Assembly (NCBI RefSeq): GCF_901709675.1
Contig: NC_051105.1
Span: 372,001 to 436,000 of the forward strand
Source: Syngnathus acus
Lineage: Eukaryota; Chordata; Actinopteri; Syngnathiformes; Syngnathidae
Length of the DNA stretch: 64,000 nt
Direction of reading: 5' to 3'
Shown: positions 1-11,417 of the stretch, in pieces
Position numbering within the stretch: the first letter of the stretch is position 1
Layout of the letters: each line of letters opens with the position of its first letter
Translations under genes and position numbers: made by a program
The notes under the pieces: model-generated
Database searches by the model: none
Told to the model about the DNA's origin: nothing
The model's input: the letters and a program-made list of their open reading frames with translations, nothing else

Positions 1-2228
1 GTGCGTGAACTGGTCGTCCTCGTCCACCAGGTCCAGACCCTCGGGGATGACGGGGTGGTCCTTGAAGCCGTCCTTGCGGATGGCGAACATCACCTCGATC
101 ATGTACTGCACGCGCTTGTCGATGGCCGACTCGTGCAGGACGTTGCGCAGGCGCTCGAAAATGGCTGCGAGCGAGACAAGGCACCGCCGCCGTAAGCCGA
201 CCGCAACCTTGCCACCTGTTACTGAACGTCAACACCTAGGGGAGGGGCTCACCGTTGATGCCGCGCGGGGAGACGTCGGTGAGCTTGAGGCCGCACTCCT
301 TGAGGAAGGCGATGGCCACCTCCACGCTGTCGTCGGTGGGCCGCTCCAGAAGCAGCGTCAGCATCTCCAGGCACAGAACCTCGTGGGCCTGCCCGGACCA
401 GACGCAGGCATCAGACGCGCACGAGAATTCCTCCCCCCACACACACGGCCGTACGTACCACGTTCTGGTTGATCAGGTGGGCCACAAACTTGGATGACGT
501 CAGACATTGTTGCTGGAAAAGAAAGGGGCTCTTCTTGTAAAATGACAGAATCCAATTTGAAGGAGAGGAAAACGGGAATTTTTTTTTGGAAATGCAAATG
601 GTGTGAACGTCCGGTTCCCAAAAGAGGGCGGAGCGCCGCTACGCCACCTTGATGTTGCGCCGGTATCCGCGCCTGAAGGTGAGGATGAGCCGCTTGAGGA
701 TGAGCTCGCCGATCTGCGGGAACTTGGAGTTGATGATGGCCACCACGGCGGCGTAGACGTGCGTGAAGATGGGAGACGCCGCCTGCGCCTGCAGCACCGA
801 GCGCGACAGCAGACCCCTGGGCACACCGGAGCGGAGAGAACGGGATGCATCTCGGGCACGTTCAAAGGGGTTCAAATCCAGCCAGCAAAAGCAGAGGAGG
901 ACGTTCCCTGGAGCCGCCGCGTCAAGCGCTGCACTTTAGCTGGCATTTTGATTTGTGGCTCTGACCTGCCTCTGACGATGTTCTCCTGCAGGATCTCCTG
1001 GATGATGTTGACGATGTTGGACACGTTGACTTTGTTGATGAGACCGTTGATGGACTTCTTGAGCGCCTCCCAGCTCATCCTCTGGTAGGCCAAGCTGCGA
1101 GCGGGGGGACGGGGTCAGCCTCTCGCCAGCACGTAAAGCGACAGCGGCCTACCTGCTCTTGTCGGTGATCTGCTGCTGCATCAGGCGCAGCTTGGCGGGC
1201 GGGATGTAAGCGCCGCCCGTCCGAGTCAAGATGGGGTCCAGCTCCTCCTTCTTCTTCTTCTTCTTGGCCGGCGGATCACCGTTGGCCGAGGGGGAGCGGC
1301 CGCGACGATCCCTGAGGGGACACGGGCGAGGCAACTTCAGATGTTCAAAACATGGCGCCCAAAATCTGCATTATGACGACTCCTAAGGTTGCTGGCCGAG
1401 CTTCTTACCAAGGGTGCCGGCTTCTGTCAGAACCGTGACGGTCTCTGGAGCCGGACCGCTCTCGCCCTCTGGACCGCTCTCGCCCTCTGGACCGCTCTCG
1501 CCCTCTGGACCGCTCTCGCCCTCTGGACCTGGACCGCTCTCGCCCTCTGGACCTGGACCGCTCTCGCCCTCTGGACCTGGACCGTTCTCGTCGCCTGGAC
1601 CCGGACCGCTCGTGACCTCCAGACCGGTCTCGTCCCCTTGACCGGTCGAGCCCCGCGGATCTCTCGGGGCTCGCCGACCTGGATCCGTCCCGTCCCACAG
1701 ATCCAGCGCTTCTGGACGGGGACCCGTCAGGTTGTCCGACATCGGCCGGTGGCTCTTCTGCAGCCCTCTGCGCACAAGCACGGGCCCGTTTCAAAAGCTT
1801 TCCGATTCCACAAGTGTGTGAGGCCACAGGCGGGGGCGCCGGCGTGTATTACGGCGGCGTGTCTGAGCCCAAAATGATTTTCTTCAATCAGGTCGTCACA
1901 ATCAAAAGATTACAGTCATTCTTAAACACGTGAGGGGTCCTCCAGCCCACACCTAGTTGTCTCCCATTAGGAGCCAAATTGAAGAGCGAGCTCTCAATGT
2001 TCTCAGTGAGCGGGCCGTGGCGTGTGCGCATCGCATCTGCTCCCAAGAGTCCTCTCTAAAAGCGCACAAGAGTTTTGCTGGTTCCACCGCGGCGATGTTA
2101 ATGATTTCATTTTGGCAGGAAAAACAGAGATGGCAAACACACGAGTGCCCCGGCTGGCCTTGGTCGCACGTACCGTGACGTGAGCCACGCTGCTCCTGAT
2201 CTTCCTCATGGCAACGTGATGTTCATCC

Positions 2229-2259
<31 letters not shown>

Positions 2260-2598
2260 CGCCGCTTCCTGCCCGACCGCCGGCCGCATCGCCGCCACCC
2301 CCTCCTACTTCTTCTTTTTGGTTTGGACTGTCAAGAAGAGGGGAATCCCGCTGGGGCTCAGCATCCTCGTCAGACTCTTCTGAAATCACAAAAAACCAAC
2401 TTCTATAATCCCACGTGATGGTAAACACTTGCATCTGTTTGGCCTCAAAGGTGTGTGCACGCAAACGAAGGATGCCAAACGTGGGTATATAGTGTCACAG
2501 GTTCAATATGTGAGCATGTAAACACAGCGGTCCATTCCTAAATATGACAACTTACCATTGTGTTGTTTCTGCGCAGGACTCGTGCTTGGGCGCTCCAT
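1..2598 (-). CDS. cwc22: CWC22 spliceosome-associated protein, 5' part (3' end outside window)
   Basis: CWC22 is the spliceosomal MIF4G/MA3 protein that escorts eIF4A3 to deposit the exon junction complex in the nucleus. Coding exons on the minus strand, read 5' to 3': 2598-2556 (ATG), 2379-2174, 1767-1409, 1311-1153, 1094-966, 816-648, 512-459, 388-253, 164-1. All have AG/GT junctions and compatible phases. The start ATG lies 2 nt after a splice acceptor, so at least one 5'UTR exon lies further upstream. Visible segments are a short acidic/Ser-rich N-terminus, an RS/RE-rich stretch (exon 3) encoded by a minisatellite, a Lys tract, the family motif [14 protein letters not shown], and then the MIF4G domain ([56 protein letters not shown]). 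The window cuts within or just after MIF4G, so MA3 is not seen. Identity is very secure; the RS-rich exon is the least conserved part. Confidence 0.96.
1446..1590. repeat. In-frame GC-rich minisatellite in cwc22 RS exon
   Basis: About seven to eight copies of a unit of 18 or 24 bp (core CTCGCCCTCTGGACCG) lie inside the third coding exon of cwc22. In the gene's frame (minus strand) they encode arginine/serine/glutamate repeats of the RERSRG type. All units are multiples of 3, so copy-number change keeps the frame. The same stretch is open in several other frames and produces spurious ORFs. Confidence 0.85.
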
Positions 2599-2600
2599 TT

Positions 2601-3512
2601 CTGAAACGCACATGACAAATCCAGGCATGAAAGCGGACCAACACTGAAAGTTACAAAACACGCCAAGAGTGGTCGTGATTGAACAGATAGAGGGGCAAAA
2701 CAACACATTTTCTGGTCTGATTCTCGCCTTTCTCGACCGCGTCTTGGCTCGTGCTAAAGCTAGCAAGCCAAGGCTATCGGCGCCAAACCTGTCTCGGAGG
2801 GACTCACCCTGTTTTGAATTCTTTAGACACAAGGTCTCTCGTCTTCTATCACCTTCCTGGACGTTTTTCTGTTAAGTCGCGAATGTAAGCATCCAGCTTG
2901 AGCCTTTCCCCGCTGCTAAATCAGAGAGATACAAAACGCAACCACGGCAGATAAAGAGCGCTTTCGCTCGAATAGCTTCCGGGTCACGTTCCTGCCGACA
3001 ATGACGACATCCGTTACAAATTAAATATATGACACATTTCTTTCCCTTCACTTTCATTTGAAAAGTCTTGGTTTGCACGTGGGTTTGTTATTTTGAGAGA
3101 GAAAAAAAAAGGTTTGGGGGAATTTCTCCAGTATTTACTGGAGTGGCTTTGTTATGTTGCATTCGCCGAAGGTGGGAAATCGAGGCATCCCACCGAACTC
3201 GGATTTTCCCAGTTCCGACCTCAGTTGCTATGAAATGCACTTGCATTTTTCCGCATTTCACTTCGAGATGCCGATTACAGAGCATGATTACTGCACGACT
3301 GTGCCCCCGACTGCAGTAAAAGGCCACTCTCGCTAAAGGCCTATGGAAAATGGGGGCGTTGTATTTCGGTTTAGGATGTTTAGCAACCATATCTATCTGT
3401 GTCTGTCTGTGAAAATTGACGCCGGCGTCCACGACTGTTCTGTTTTTTTCGTTTGGAATTTGTAGTTCAGTGATGTCAGAATGTGTGTGAGGTGAAAGGT
3501 CATTTGTCACAT

Positions 3513-3546
<34 letters not shown>

Positions 3547-4214
3547 TGGTGGGAAAGTGGGGCAGTCGAAACTTTAAACCATGTTGGTTGACTTCCTCCA
3601 CCCGACTCATAGCTTAGGTCTCACTTCTGTTAAAGCTGAATTTCAGTCAATTTTTTCAATTTACAATTTGGGGGGTAAAGTACAAACAAATCCAACCACA
3701 TTCACTCGCAAGAAAAAACAAACTTGTTTAAGTTTCGGATTTGAGCTTTATCCCAACAAAATAACCCTACCGCACGTTTTGCATTGTAACTAAAAATGGG
3801 ATTTGAAGGGATTCAGAAAACGCCCAGCTGAATGAATAAACCAGTCGATTACAAATAAATCTATTGAAAAAAGGGACAGTATTCCAATAGAAGTGAATTC
3901 TATTGTATGAAAACGAAAAAATAAAATAAACAGCATAGCATATGTTTTTGTAAAATAATAATAAATAGAACAATATGTCATGCTTGGTCAATATGTGTCC
4001 AATACATTTTCACGAAGAAGCCAACTAAGCTGTACATAAATTAAAAACAATTTGAGACATACAAATACAACTAAATCAAAGGAAATTCAACAGAATAACA
4101 GAATGAACGCGCGTCGGGCGGGCGAATCACGTGACCACACTTTGGGCTTGCGTGTGAGTTGCGCCCTCACGCACGCGCACACGCCAGTCCGGTGAGACGT
4201 CGTCGCTTGCGTGA
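2601..4214. other. Intergenic, cwc22/ankrd50l divergent gap (left half)
   Basis: This is the gap upstream of cwc22. It should contain the cwc22 5'UTR exon and promoter, but I cannot place them. There is a (GT)n tract at 3515-3543, and AT-rich sequence without convincing coding potential at about 3580-4100. No ORF here resembles a known protein. Confidence 0.6.
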
Positions 4215-4284
4215 CGAAGAGAAGAGAAGAGAAGAGAAGAGAAGAGAAGAGAAGAGAAGAGAAGAGAAGAGAAGAGAAGAGAAG
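4215..4284. repeat. (GAAGA)n pentanucleotide microsatellite
   Basis: About 13-14 perfect copies of AGAAG lie between the CpG-rich sequence at 4105-4215 and 4380-4500. The spacing suggests a promoter-proximal position for cwc22 or ankrd50l, but no promoter element was recognised. Confidence 0.95.
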
Positions 4285-4799
4285 CGAAGCTCCTTGCAGG
4301 TAAGACAACTTGAGAAACACTTCCCCGTTGACATTTCCAATCACTTTTGTCTTCTTGCCGTCTTTCCTGTCCTCCGTGACGCGGTGACGGACGCTGGCGT
4401 TGTGCGCGTGCGCGCCGCGCGGTTAGAGGCGCGCCCGCCGACCGCCCGTGAAAATTCTCGTCGACGTCGAGCGCTCGAGCAGGCGGTGTGGTGTGGGTGA
4501 GTGACACTTGACGGAAAAGCTGCTGTGGCGCCCGCCGCTGCTGTGTGCCAAATTGCCACGTTGGTTGCCAGAGAACAGGTTGAAACCAATTTCAGCACAG
4601 CATTGGTCAAACCGAAATCGATCAACTTTTTATAGTCAGTACAAGATATGAATGGCAAGCCAGGTATGACGTCATTCCCCTCATTACATCCGTCTAAAAG
4701 TGTTTCATTGCACAAGTCAAAGCCACGGTGTAACCAGAGCAACGACGACGGCAACCGACTCATACCGAAAACTTTGAGGAGTTCCGAATCACGAAACAG

Positions 4800-5570
4800 G
4801 CTTGGTGATGCCCAATAGGGAGGGAGACAAGCAATGTGCCCAATATGTGCCAAATCGTCAGTCAGGTGTGTCCCGACTCCCGTAGGGAAATAGAATAGAG
4901 TGGCCCATACTGTGTGCGTGGGACAGGCAATATTGAGCTCGAAACAGTGACGGACGGACGGGTGTGCCAAATAGTGAAACCAGCAATGCCAAATAATGGT
5001 GGGTGCCCCTTTGGAAGAAAAATAACAAATAGTGAGACGTGTGCAATAGGGATACGCAGTCAAATAGTGAGCCAGGCATGTCCAGGCAGAAGCCAAGCTG
5101 TGCCAAATAGTGAGTCACTTGATGAAGCTTTTTTGCAGCGTCGTACGCGATCCAACTGGACCTGACGTTTGCCGCCAGCATGTCACTATAACAAATGACA
5201 AGAATGTCAACAACAAGTCGGTGTCCTCCTCAGTGTGGCTTCTTGAGTGTTTGTGGCCTTTGGCACGCTAGCGCCGACGAGTGGCCTTCTGACCTGCAAT
5301 GCTCTGGCGCACGCAAAGGACTGGCATGACGCCTGGGAGCCGTTCATGTCGCACAATTGGAACACCTGTAGTATATCTCACATGTGACTGTATCCATAGA
5401 ACTGTTGGACGCATCGGTTGCCCATTTTGGCACTGCCTGTCTCGCTATTTGGCCCCATCCATTTCAAACCATCGCTTATTTGGCGCCACCGTCTCACTAT
5501 TTCGACACGTGGTTCACCCACCGACTAGCTCACCTTTTGCCACATCTGTCTCATTGTTGGCCACGTGTGT
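4800..5570. repeat. Inverted degenerate minisatellite upstream of ankrd50l
   Basis: At 4800-5121 a motif close to TGCCAAATAGTGAGAC recurs in plus orientation (clearest at 4962, 5029, 5061 and 5099, with decayed copies near 4808-4858). From 5427 to 5565 the same motif appears in reverse orientation (TCTCGCTATTTGGC, TCTCACTATTTCG, ATTTGGCGCC, TCTCATTGTTGGCCAC). The copies are diverged and irregularly spaced. The arms are separated by about 300 bp. Absence of stop codons in the array creates a 251-codon minus-strand ORF that is not a gene. Confidence 0.6.
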
Positions 5571-5810
5571 CCTTTCCTGGCTCGGTGCTCAAACGTGCGG
5601 CGACACGTGTTGAGGGCGGAACCGTCGGCCAAGAGAAAACTCGAAAAACCAGAATGCGGGCGGGCAGGCGGGCGTGCACGCGTTTGCGTCTGTCGTTCAA
5701 ACGTGCAGATCCACACCGATGCTGGCACAGCCGTTGCCGCTTCCAGTCGTGACTTCAGCACTCCTTTCCTCTCCCTCTCTCAGCTGACAGGAATTAAGGG
5801 GGAAGGAAGG

Positions 5811-5842
5811 AAGGAAGGAAGGAAGGAAGGAAGGAAGGAAGG
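5811..5842. repeat. (GGAA)n microsatellite in ankrd50l 5' region
   Basis: Eight perfect GGAA units end 46 bp before the ankrd50l start codon. Tandem GGAA arrays can bind ETS factors in other systems; nothing else here supports that role. Confidence 0.9.
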
Positions 5843-5888
5843 CCTCCGTCAGGAGGTAAGCAGGAAGCTGGCAAGGAGCGATGGCGTC

Positions 5889-8800
5889 ATGAGCAGTCCC
5901 GGCCCCCTGCGCAGCCGCCGCCGCCGCTTCTTTTGCCGGGAATGGGCACTGGAGAAACTCCGGCGCTGCCTGGACGCCCGCTCCGCAGGGGCTGGGAATC
6001 CGGCAGGGGTCCTGATTACGGGAGGCCCGGGCGCCGGTAAGACCGCCCTGTGCGCTGAAGTGTTGCGGCCCGACTCCGACGCCGGGCAGGTATCCGGTTT
6101 GACGTGGCGCTGCCTGGCCTGGCACTTTTGCCGGCAAGAGGAGCCCGCTAGCGGCCTGGCATGGCGCTTCGTGATGGCCCTGGCGGAGCAACTGAGGGTA
6201 TCGCCGCTGCTGCCGCCCGAGTATGGCGCCGGCCTACGCCGACGTCCACCCCTGGATACGCTCAGCTGCCAGACAGACCCACAGCTCGCCTTTCAAAGGT
6301 TTGTTCAGATCGCCGTGTCATCACTGAGGTCCGATGCCTGAGGGTTTACGGAGGGCTCAGGTGTAAGTGTGGAAGCTTTGCGTGCGTGTCCGAGAAAGAC
6401 ATTTCAAAAGAGTTCCACCAGAAACAATCTTTGCGTGTGCCCGTGCTGAGTGTGCACTTTGAACGTAACGTTTGTGGTCTGGGGTTGTCCACAGATTTGT
6501 CCTGGAGCCTCTGCTGGACCTGTCTCCACCGCCACCCCAGACTATGATGTTGCTGGTGGACTCTCTAGACGTGGGCTGCGAGGAAACCCGAGAGGGCACC
6601 GGAGGGAGCCGCTCCGTCGCAGAGCTTTTGGCGGACCACCGGAACCACATGCCCAGCTGGATTCTCTTGGTCTGCTCTGTCCGGCGCCACAACAAGACCG
6701 TGAGCAGGATGTTCTCTGGTGGGTGTGCTATTGTTCTAAGGCAAGGTTTTCGGAACTTTAACAAACTTTCTTAGGACTGAGACTGTGAAAATCATTCAGT
6801 GTCAGCCCAACATTAAACAGGCTGAATAGGGGCGCTGGAGGACCAGACTTGGGCACCCCTGTTCTAAGGCAAGCTTGGTGGAACACGTAAAAGAACATAG
6901 CAGGCCTTCTACTTTGCCAACGCGCCCCCCACCCCCACACACTGTTCTCAAAAGTAAATACGGAGTTCCCTGAGCCTTGACTTTTTGTGTCTCAGGTTTT
7001 CAGAAGCTCTGCCTGGATGACCTGCGTCGGCCAAACACGGTACACGACGTGCAGCGGTATATCTTGAAGCGTTTGGACCGGGAGGCGGCACTTCGGCGTC
7101 AGATCACCTCGGACACGGCCGACATGTTGAATCTGCTCCACATCAAGAGCGGTGGCTGCTTCCTGTTCCTGGAGCGAGTCCTGGACGGCGTGGCCGCCTC
7201 CCTCATTGGTCTCCGTGAGATCCGGGATATTCCGGGGACTCTGAATGGCCTCTACCTATGGCTGTGCCAAAGACTCTTCCCCCGGAGACTGTTTAGCTAT
7301 GTCAGGCCTCTCCTTAATGTCATCCTCGCCGCCCCGGCCCCTCTCCTGCCTCAGGATCTGTTTACAGCACTCTGGACACACGACATTCTACTCACCGTCC
7401 AGGAATTCCAGAACAGGCTCAGCACCCTTGCACCCCTCCTGGTGGACGGTCCCGGGGGCAGCAAACTGCTTTTCCACGACAGCTTCGCCGAATGGTTAAC
7501 AGATGTAAAGTATTGCACTCCAAAGTACTTGTGCAGCCGAGCCAAGGGGCACAGCATGCTGGCCATGGCTCTGGCACTAAGGGGACCCCTGCTAAACTCG
7601 GAGGAGGCTATCCAGCTTGGGACACATTTAGTCCGCTCTGGTCACCATCAGGACCAGCCCTGGATTCTCGCCCTATGGATGATTTGGGCTGACGTGCCCG
7701 CTCTTCCTTGGACTGGCAGCAGTTCCCTGGCCACTTTGGTAACACAAGCCCCAGACTCGACCCACCAGAGAGTCTTTCAGCTCTTCACAATGAGTGGACT
7801 TGTTTCTGTAGACCTAAGTGTCGGAGTGACAGGTACAGATGAAATGAGAGCTAAACAACTCCTTCAATCTGTGAAACACTTGTCTCCTACAGATGTGCAG
7901 GCTTTGCTTTCTGGTGCGGCCCTTGAAGGGTCCACAAACCTGGTCCAGCTGCTCCTGACTCGTGGAGCTGATCCGCTTCTCAGTGACCACCAGGGTCAAA
8001 CTCCACTCACGATTGCATCCAGACAGGGGCATTTAGATGTGCTGCATGTTCTGTTAGACTGGGTGCGGATCCGGAATATGCAGACCGCTGCCACGATGCT
8101 GGAACATGCTGACAACGACGGATGGACTGCGCTACGGTCTGCAGCCTGGGGGGGCCACAGCGAAGCGGTCAGGCTTCTGCTGGACGCAGGGGCAGACGTG
8201 GACGGGTGCGATGCAGAGGGTCGCACCGCCCTCAGGGCTGCAGCCTGGGGGGGTCACGAGGAGACGGTCTTCATCCTGCTCGACTACAAAGCGCAACCAA
8301 ACAAGGCTGACCGCAAAGGCCGCACACCCCTGATTGCCGCCGCCTACATGGGACACCACGAGGTGGTGGAGATGCTGCTGGACCACGAGGCCCAAGTGGA
8401 CTTGGCTGATGGGGAGGGCCGCACGGCTCTGTCGGTCGCTGCCCTCTGCATCCCCACAGCTGTTGGACATCGAGGTTACGGGGAAGTTGCGAATCTTTTA
8501 CTAGAGCGAGGTGCCGATCCAGGGCACAGAGACAATGATGGAATGACCCCGTTGCTCCTCGCGGCCTACGAGGGCCACGACGACATGGTGGACCTTTTGC
8601 TGGAAGCTGGCGCCGATGTGGAGGAGACCGCAGGCCTCAAAGGTGGTGTTGCGCCGCTGTCTGTGGCAGTGACGCCCCTTCTGGCTGCTGCCACCATGGG
8701 CCATGTGAAGACCGTGTTGCGGCTTCTCTTCTGGGGAGCTGCCGTGGATGCCATCGATGACGAAGGCAGGACGGCGCTCAGCCTGGCGGCGGCGCGGGGA

Positions 8801-10300
8801 AGCACCCAGGTGGTCCGCGCCCTCCTCGAGCGGGGGCTGGACGAGAACCACAAGGACGACATGGGCTGGACCCCTTTGCATGCTGCGGCCTGCGAAGGCC
8901 ACCGGGCGGTCTGCGCCGCCCTAACAGAGCGAGGTAGTACGGCGCGGGTCGGCGAGATGGATGTCGAAGGCCGTACGGCGCTGATTCTGGCGGCCCAGGA
9001 GGGACACCTCGGCGCCACCCAATTGTTGCTGGACCGCCGCTCGCCCATTGACCACAGGGCCTATGACGGACACTCTGCTTTGAGTGGCGCTCTGTTGGAG
9101 GGGCACGGCGAGGTGGCTAAGTTTTTGATGAGACGAGGGGCCGACACCGATGTTCGTGACGCGGAGGGGCGACCGCTACTTTACCTCCTGGTGTTGGAGG
9201 GTCGGCTCCACATGTCGACTCTACTTATAGAGAAAGGCGAGCCGCCTCTAGAATCCACAGATTCCGAGGGCCGTACTGCCCTGCACGTGGCCTCCTGGCG
9301 GGGAAACGTGGATGTGGTGGACTTGCTCTTGAAGCATGGGGCCAACCCCAATGCTCAAGACGCTGAGGGGAGGCCGCCCTTGCATTCTGTGGCCTGGACG
9401 AGGCACGCAGATGTGGGGCGCCGTCTCCTGTCAGCTAGGACTATCAGTATAGATCTCGCTTGCCACCAGGGGGCGACGGCTTTGAGCATCGCCGCCCAGC
9501 AGGGACATGCTGATGTGGTCGCCGTGCTCCTGGAGGGAGGTGCCAACCCCGAGCACGTAGACAAATACGGACGGACACCCGTGACAGTGGCGAAGAGGAA
9601 CGGGCACGTCAAGGTGGTCTGGCTCCTGGAGAGCTTTGGAGGCAAGCCGTACCACGGTCTGGTGCCCAGAGGCAGCGCGGCTTCTACTGCCAACAAGTTG
9701 ACCATGAATATCTGTGCGCCAGAAACCGCAAAGTCCTCGTCCTCAACGTCTTCTGCAAGTTCTTCCTCAGGATGTTTCCACTCTGCCCACAGCTCCCAGT
9801 CGTCGTCCTCCGGGCGCTCCCTGGCCACCATGCAGACGGTCCCGGCCGACACCCTCAGTTTCGTTCAGCAAATCCAGCAGCACTCATTGCCTCGAAGCCG
9901 GAGTCGCCCTTCAATGCTATTTCCATCACCCGGGGACTCGGGAAGCAGTCGGCGGCGACCCCTGCGAAGGAGCCCTCGACCGACCCTTTGCGCAGTCACG
10001 GCTGTGGTCCACAACTGGGAGACACCCCCTACATCCTCGTCTTGTGAATTAGAGAACAAAATGAACCCAAAAAACTTGGAGAGGGCAGATGCGGAACTCA
10101 GAACAAGTAAAAGTGCACAAGGAAGCGGGAAGCAGGAAGTTTGGGACCCTCCACCCAAGCATAAGACTGCGTTGCCATCCAGTGCCTTGGAGATCTCCAT
10201 GCAAAGCTGCGACCCCCAGCTCCACCTGAAACAGGCTATCAAGCTGCAGTTTGAGGGTCCCACCAGCATTTCCTCTAACAAGAGAGAGACCCCGCTGTGA
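5889..10300 (+). CDS. ankrd50l: Ankyrin repeat protein ANKRD50-like
   Basis: Three coding exons, 5889-6298, 6495-6718 and 6996-10300, give 1312 residues (human ANKRD50 is about 1429). ANKRD50 supports SNX27-retromer recycling of endosomal cargo. Visible features are the conserved start of the P-loop domain (FFCREWALEKL), Walker A GGPGAGKT at residues 45-52, a Walker B-like MMLLVDSLD in exon 2, and the family block LNQ/LLHIKSGGCFLFLERVLDG. From about residue 510 to 1110 there are some 18 ankyrin repeats (GWTALRSAAWGGH, GRTALRAAAWGGH, GMTPLLLAAYEGH). A Ser-rich tail follows with QQHSLPRSRSRPS, and the conserved C-terminus LKQAIKLQ...KRETPL. The last four residues, ETPL, fit a class I PDZ ligand with Glu at -3 as SNX27 prefers (inference). 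The start was chosen because SSPGPLRSRR...CREW matches the family N-terminus and upstream codons are repeat-derived. Exon 3 is a single 3.3-kb exon carrying nearly all repeats, as in the family. I call the '-like' paralogue because of the shorter tail; full ANKRD50 is the alternative. Confidence 0.93.
6731..6875. mobile_element. Possible short transposon remnant in ankrd50l intron 2
   Basis: A 14-bp direct repeat (TGTTCTAAGGCAAG) occurs at about 6732 and again at about 6861. The second copy directly follows GACTTGGGCACCCCTG, a tail that looks like termini common in dispersed fish elements. The enclosed 115 bp has no coding potential. It may be a small MITE remnant or a simple local duplication. 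Confidence 0.3.
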
Positions 10301-11144
10301 GCCCCATCCACCACAAGACCCTGGAAGGGGTTGCTTTGGACACCCCAATGAAGGTGCCCAAGTGTCAAGATAATGGATGTTGGGACCCTTTGTGGAAACC
10401 TCGGGACATCACAACTTGAAATAGGTCTCCTGCAGTTTGAGGGACCTAGCTCCCTGTAGTGTGTATTTGGGTCCAAATACGTGTTGATTAAAATAACAAA
10501 CTTCATGAAAGTTTGTTTTTCTTTTCTCAGCTTTGAAGCCACCATATCTAACAACAAAATGTGTTTCATTGTTCCAGATGCGGGGGGGGTCGGGGGGGGC
10601 GAGTCTAAACGAATGTTTTGGGACAGGAGACGTGCCGAACCCTGTCGTGTCGCATACATTCATCTGGAGTGTGATTGCTCGAATGAAAGGTATTTCGTAC
10701 CCCGAGAAAAGAGCTACCTGAACTTGTGTAGGTTTTGCAAGCAGAAAATGCACTTCATTGCGGTGAACAATGAAACAAGAGTGAGCAGCTGTGAAACGAA
10801 CAACAGTGTCAAACTAAAGGTGTTGAAAAGCTTTGAAAAGGGAAACATAGGGAAGGAGAGTGAGGTGCTGGTGGTGGTGAATGAGAAGCGCGGAAACACC
10901 TGCTCAGGAAGCTTGTGACCAAGATGACAAAGTTGCCACAAGGAGAAAGATGCCGCACAGGAAATTCAGCAGGAGTAACGCTCAACTGGAACAGGAAAAG
11001 CAAATTCAATGATCAGCAGCAAAGAAGCATAGCTTGATGGTCTACGAGACCACATCCAAACCAGAACCATTTCTGATACCCATTTGTGAAAAACAAACAA
11101 AGCAAAAGTCAACCGTCGGTCATGTAAATTCAAGCATTACCCAG
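10301..11144. other. ankrd50l 3'UTR and downstream flank
   Basis: The sequence after the stop contains an ATTAAA hexamer at 10487-10492, about 190 nt downstream, which is a plausible poly(A) signal. The rest has only short chance ORFs and no recognised element. Confidence 0.5.
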
Positions 11145-11196
11145 GTTTGTGGTGTTTTCTTCAGGCTCACATGAGCCTGAAGAAAACACCGCAAAC
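11145..11196. repeat. Near-perfect 52-bp palindrome
   Basis: Two 25-nt arms (11145-11169 and 11172-11196) are reverse complements with one mismatch and a 2-nt centre (CA). The core is TTTTCTTCAGGCTCA and its complement. As RNA the mismatch would be a G-U pair, so all 25 positions could pair. No ORF or known terminator or transposon end is attached. Confidence 0.85.
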
Positions 11197-11228
11197 TTAT
11201 TTGATCTTTAATCCATTTGAATGCAAAC

Positions 11229-11362
11229 CACTCACTCACTCACTCACTCACTCACTCACTCACTCACTCACTCACTCACTCACTCACTCACTCACTCACT
11301 CACTCACTCACTCACTCACTCACTCACTCACTCACTCACTCACTCACTCACTCACTCACTCA
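11229..11362. repeat. (CACT)n tetranucleotide array
   Basis: About 33 perfect CACT units. It generates meaningless Thr-His-Ser-Leu repeat ORFs on the plus strand. Confidence 0.97.
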
Positions 11363-11417
11363 CCTCGCTGCAAGATGTTGCCCTGGGGGTCCGTGACCTG
11401 GAGACCGGAGTTTACTA

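Noticed and set aside
4341-5096. 251-codon minus-strand ORF upstream of ankrd50l
   Set aside because: It runs through the degenerate TGCCAAATAGTGAG array, whose repeat unit simply lacks stops. No protein family is recognisable and no splice structure supports it.
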